NCBI GenBank assembly: GCA_030830945.1
Contig: JAURLY010000215.1
Coordinates: 1-6,656 of the forward strand
Direction of reading: 5' to 3'
DNA length: 6,656 bases
From: Gammaproteobacteria bacterium
GTDB taxonomy: Bacteria; Pseudomonadota; Gammaproteobacteria; Pseudomonadales; GM7GCV1
Below, piece after piece: positions 6,253 through 6,656 of the stretch (position 1 is its first letter; each line of letters begins with the position of its first letter). The notes below the pieces were generated by a model that saw only the letters and a program-made list of their open reading frames with translations, was not told the DNA's origin and did no database searches. Both the position numbers and the translations under genes were made by a program.

Positions 6253-6378
6253 AAGGAGTAACTCGAAAATATATTTTTCAAATGTACAAAACTTTAGGAC
6301 ATATTTCTATTTTTTTGGGCGCTTTTAAGGAATATAGTTCCAACAAATGGAAGCTAATCTCCCCGGGGGAAATGTCTG
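6253..6378. promoter_or_regulatory. Divergent control region between araC-type regulator and fadE-like gene
   Basis: This AT-rich 126-base gap must hold the start signals for both flanking genes. Visible elements are a near-palindrome GAAAATATATTTTTC (6265-6279), ATATTT repeated at 6271 and 6301 (exactly 30 bases apart), and a short dyad GGAA-TATAG-TTCC (6329-6341). There is also TCCCC-G-GGGGA (6360-6370), whose right arm is the likely ribosome site of the rightward gene. No promoter has both a good -35 and a good -10; TTCAAA (6277-6282) with CATATT (6300-6305), 17-base spacer, is a weak rightward candidate. A regulator-dependent promoter would fit. Confidence 0.4.
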
Positions 6379-6656
6379 ATGGCTGGATTGCTATACGAAA
6401 TCATTCTTTTTATCTTGGTCTTTACTGTCTGTGGCGGCCTAATTTTTCTTGCCTTTAATCGTATCGAGAGCATGGCAGGGAAATATGCGGGAGCCTTTCT
6501 TGCTGCTGCATTGATGTTGTTCATTTATCACAGCTTTACGGCGCTCACCTGGATACCCGTAATAGGTGGGGTTATCGTGGCCTTTAAGGCACTGGTTGTC
6601 TTCTTGCCCGCTTTGCGCCGGATGGCCTTCATGAAGCCATTGCTAAGTTATTTCCG
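6379..6656 (+). CDS. FadE-like acyl-CoA dehydrogenase, N-terminal part, cut by window edge
   Basis: The first 92 codons are present. They encode a strongly hydrophobic N-terminus with about three membrane or re-entrant segments (roughly 5-26, 37-50 and 60-77). These run into LPALRRMAFMKPLLSYF (76-92), which resembles the segment of long-chain FadE proteins that joins the membrane anchor to the dehydrogenase domain. FadE catalyses the first, FAD-dependent step of fatty-acid beta-oxidation. The catalytic domain lies outside the window, so the assignment rests on this anchor only; an unrelated membrane protein is possible. The ATG at 6379 is preceded by GGGGGA (6365-6370) at eight bases. An ATG at 6372 is in a different frame. 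The gene is divergent from the AraC-type regulator. Confidence 0.6.
   Translation, partial: MAGLLYEIILFILVFTVCGGLIFLAFNRIESMAGKYAGAFLAAALMLFIYHSFTALTWIPVIGGVIVAFKALVVFLPALRRMAFMKPLLSYF

Noticed and set aside
6282..6458. A 58-codon plus-strand reading frame beginning ATGTACAAA
   Set aside because: It mostly overlaps the fadE-like gene in another frame, its only AAGGAG lies over 20 bases upstream, and its peptide has no recognisable family character.
1..6656. Search for mobile elements, CRISPR arrays, phage defence genes, tRNAs or riboswitches
   Set aside because: No transposase or integrase motifs, no regularly spaced repeats, no tRNA-like structures and no intergenic gap large enough for a riboswitch aptamer other than those described.

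Overview
This window looks like chromosomal housekeeping DNA from a gammaproteobacterium of moderate G+C content. The gene order aroQ–prmA–zinc-ribbon/DUF3426–dusB, with fis expected just beyond the left edge, is typical of Pseudomonas-like and marine gammaproteobacterial genomes. A type II (membrane) phosphatidylserine synthase and a FadE-like membrane-anchored acyl-CoA dehydrogenase fit the same group. Genus cannot be fixed from the sequence alone. I see no mobile element, CRISPR array, tRNA or rRNA. Coding density is high and the longest intergenic stretch is about 150 bases.

Left half (1-3408, all minus strand). aroQ (shikimate pathway), prmA (ribosomal protein L11 methyltransferase) and a zinc-ribbon/DUF3426 membrane protein form a tight run: 14 bases separate aroQ and prmA, and prmA and the DUF3426 gene share one base (TGATG). 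A 147-base gap follows, then dusB (tRNA dihydrouridine synthase), cut by the window edge. The gap holds a weak hairpin plus T-tract, a good Fis-like site, and a sigma-70-like promoter. That promoter has a GC-rich discriminator and a -10 box framed by a perfect 5-bp inverted repeat, which suggests growth-rate or stringent control of dusB(-fis). accB-accC, which commonly lie between aroQ and prmA in this neighbourhood, are absent.

Middle (3409-5314, plus strand). A 120-base divergent intergenic region separates aroQ from pssA. The pssA start codon lies six bases after a perfect TATAAT and has no Shine-Dalgarno sequence, so a leaderless transcript is possible. Sixteen bases after pssA comes a 314-residue permuted papain-like (YiiX/LRAT-type NlpC/P60) cysteine hydrolase with an acidic tail. 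It is probably co-transcribed, which suggests a link to phospholipid or envelope metabolism. This pair is the least characterised and most interesting part of the window.

Right side (5305-6656). A PobR-like AraC-family regulator on the minus strand overlaps the hydrolase tail-to-tail by 10 bases. It is divergent, across 126 bases, from a plus-strand gene whose first 92 codons look like the membrane anchor of a FadE-type acyl-CoA dehydrogenase. The regulator may control that gene, itself, or both; this is inferred from position only.
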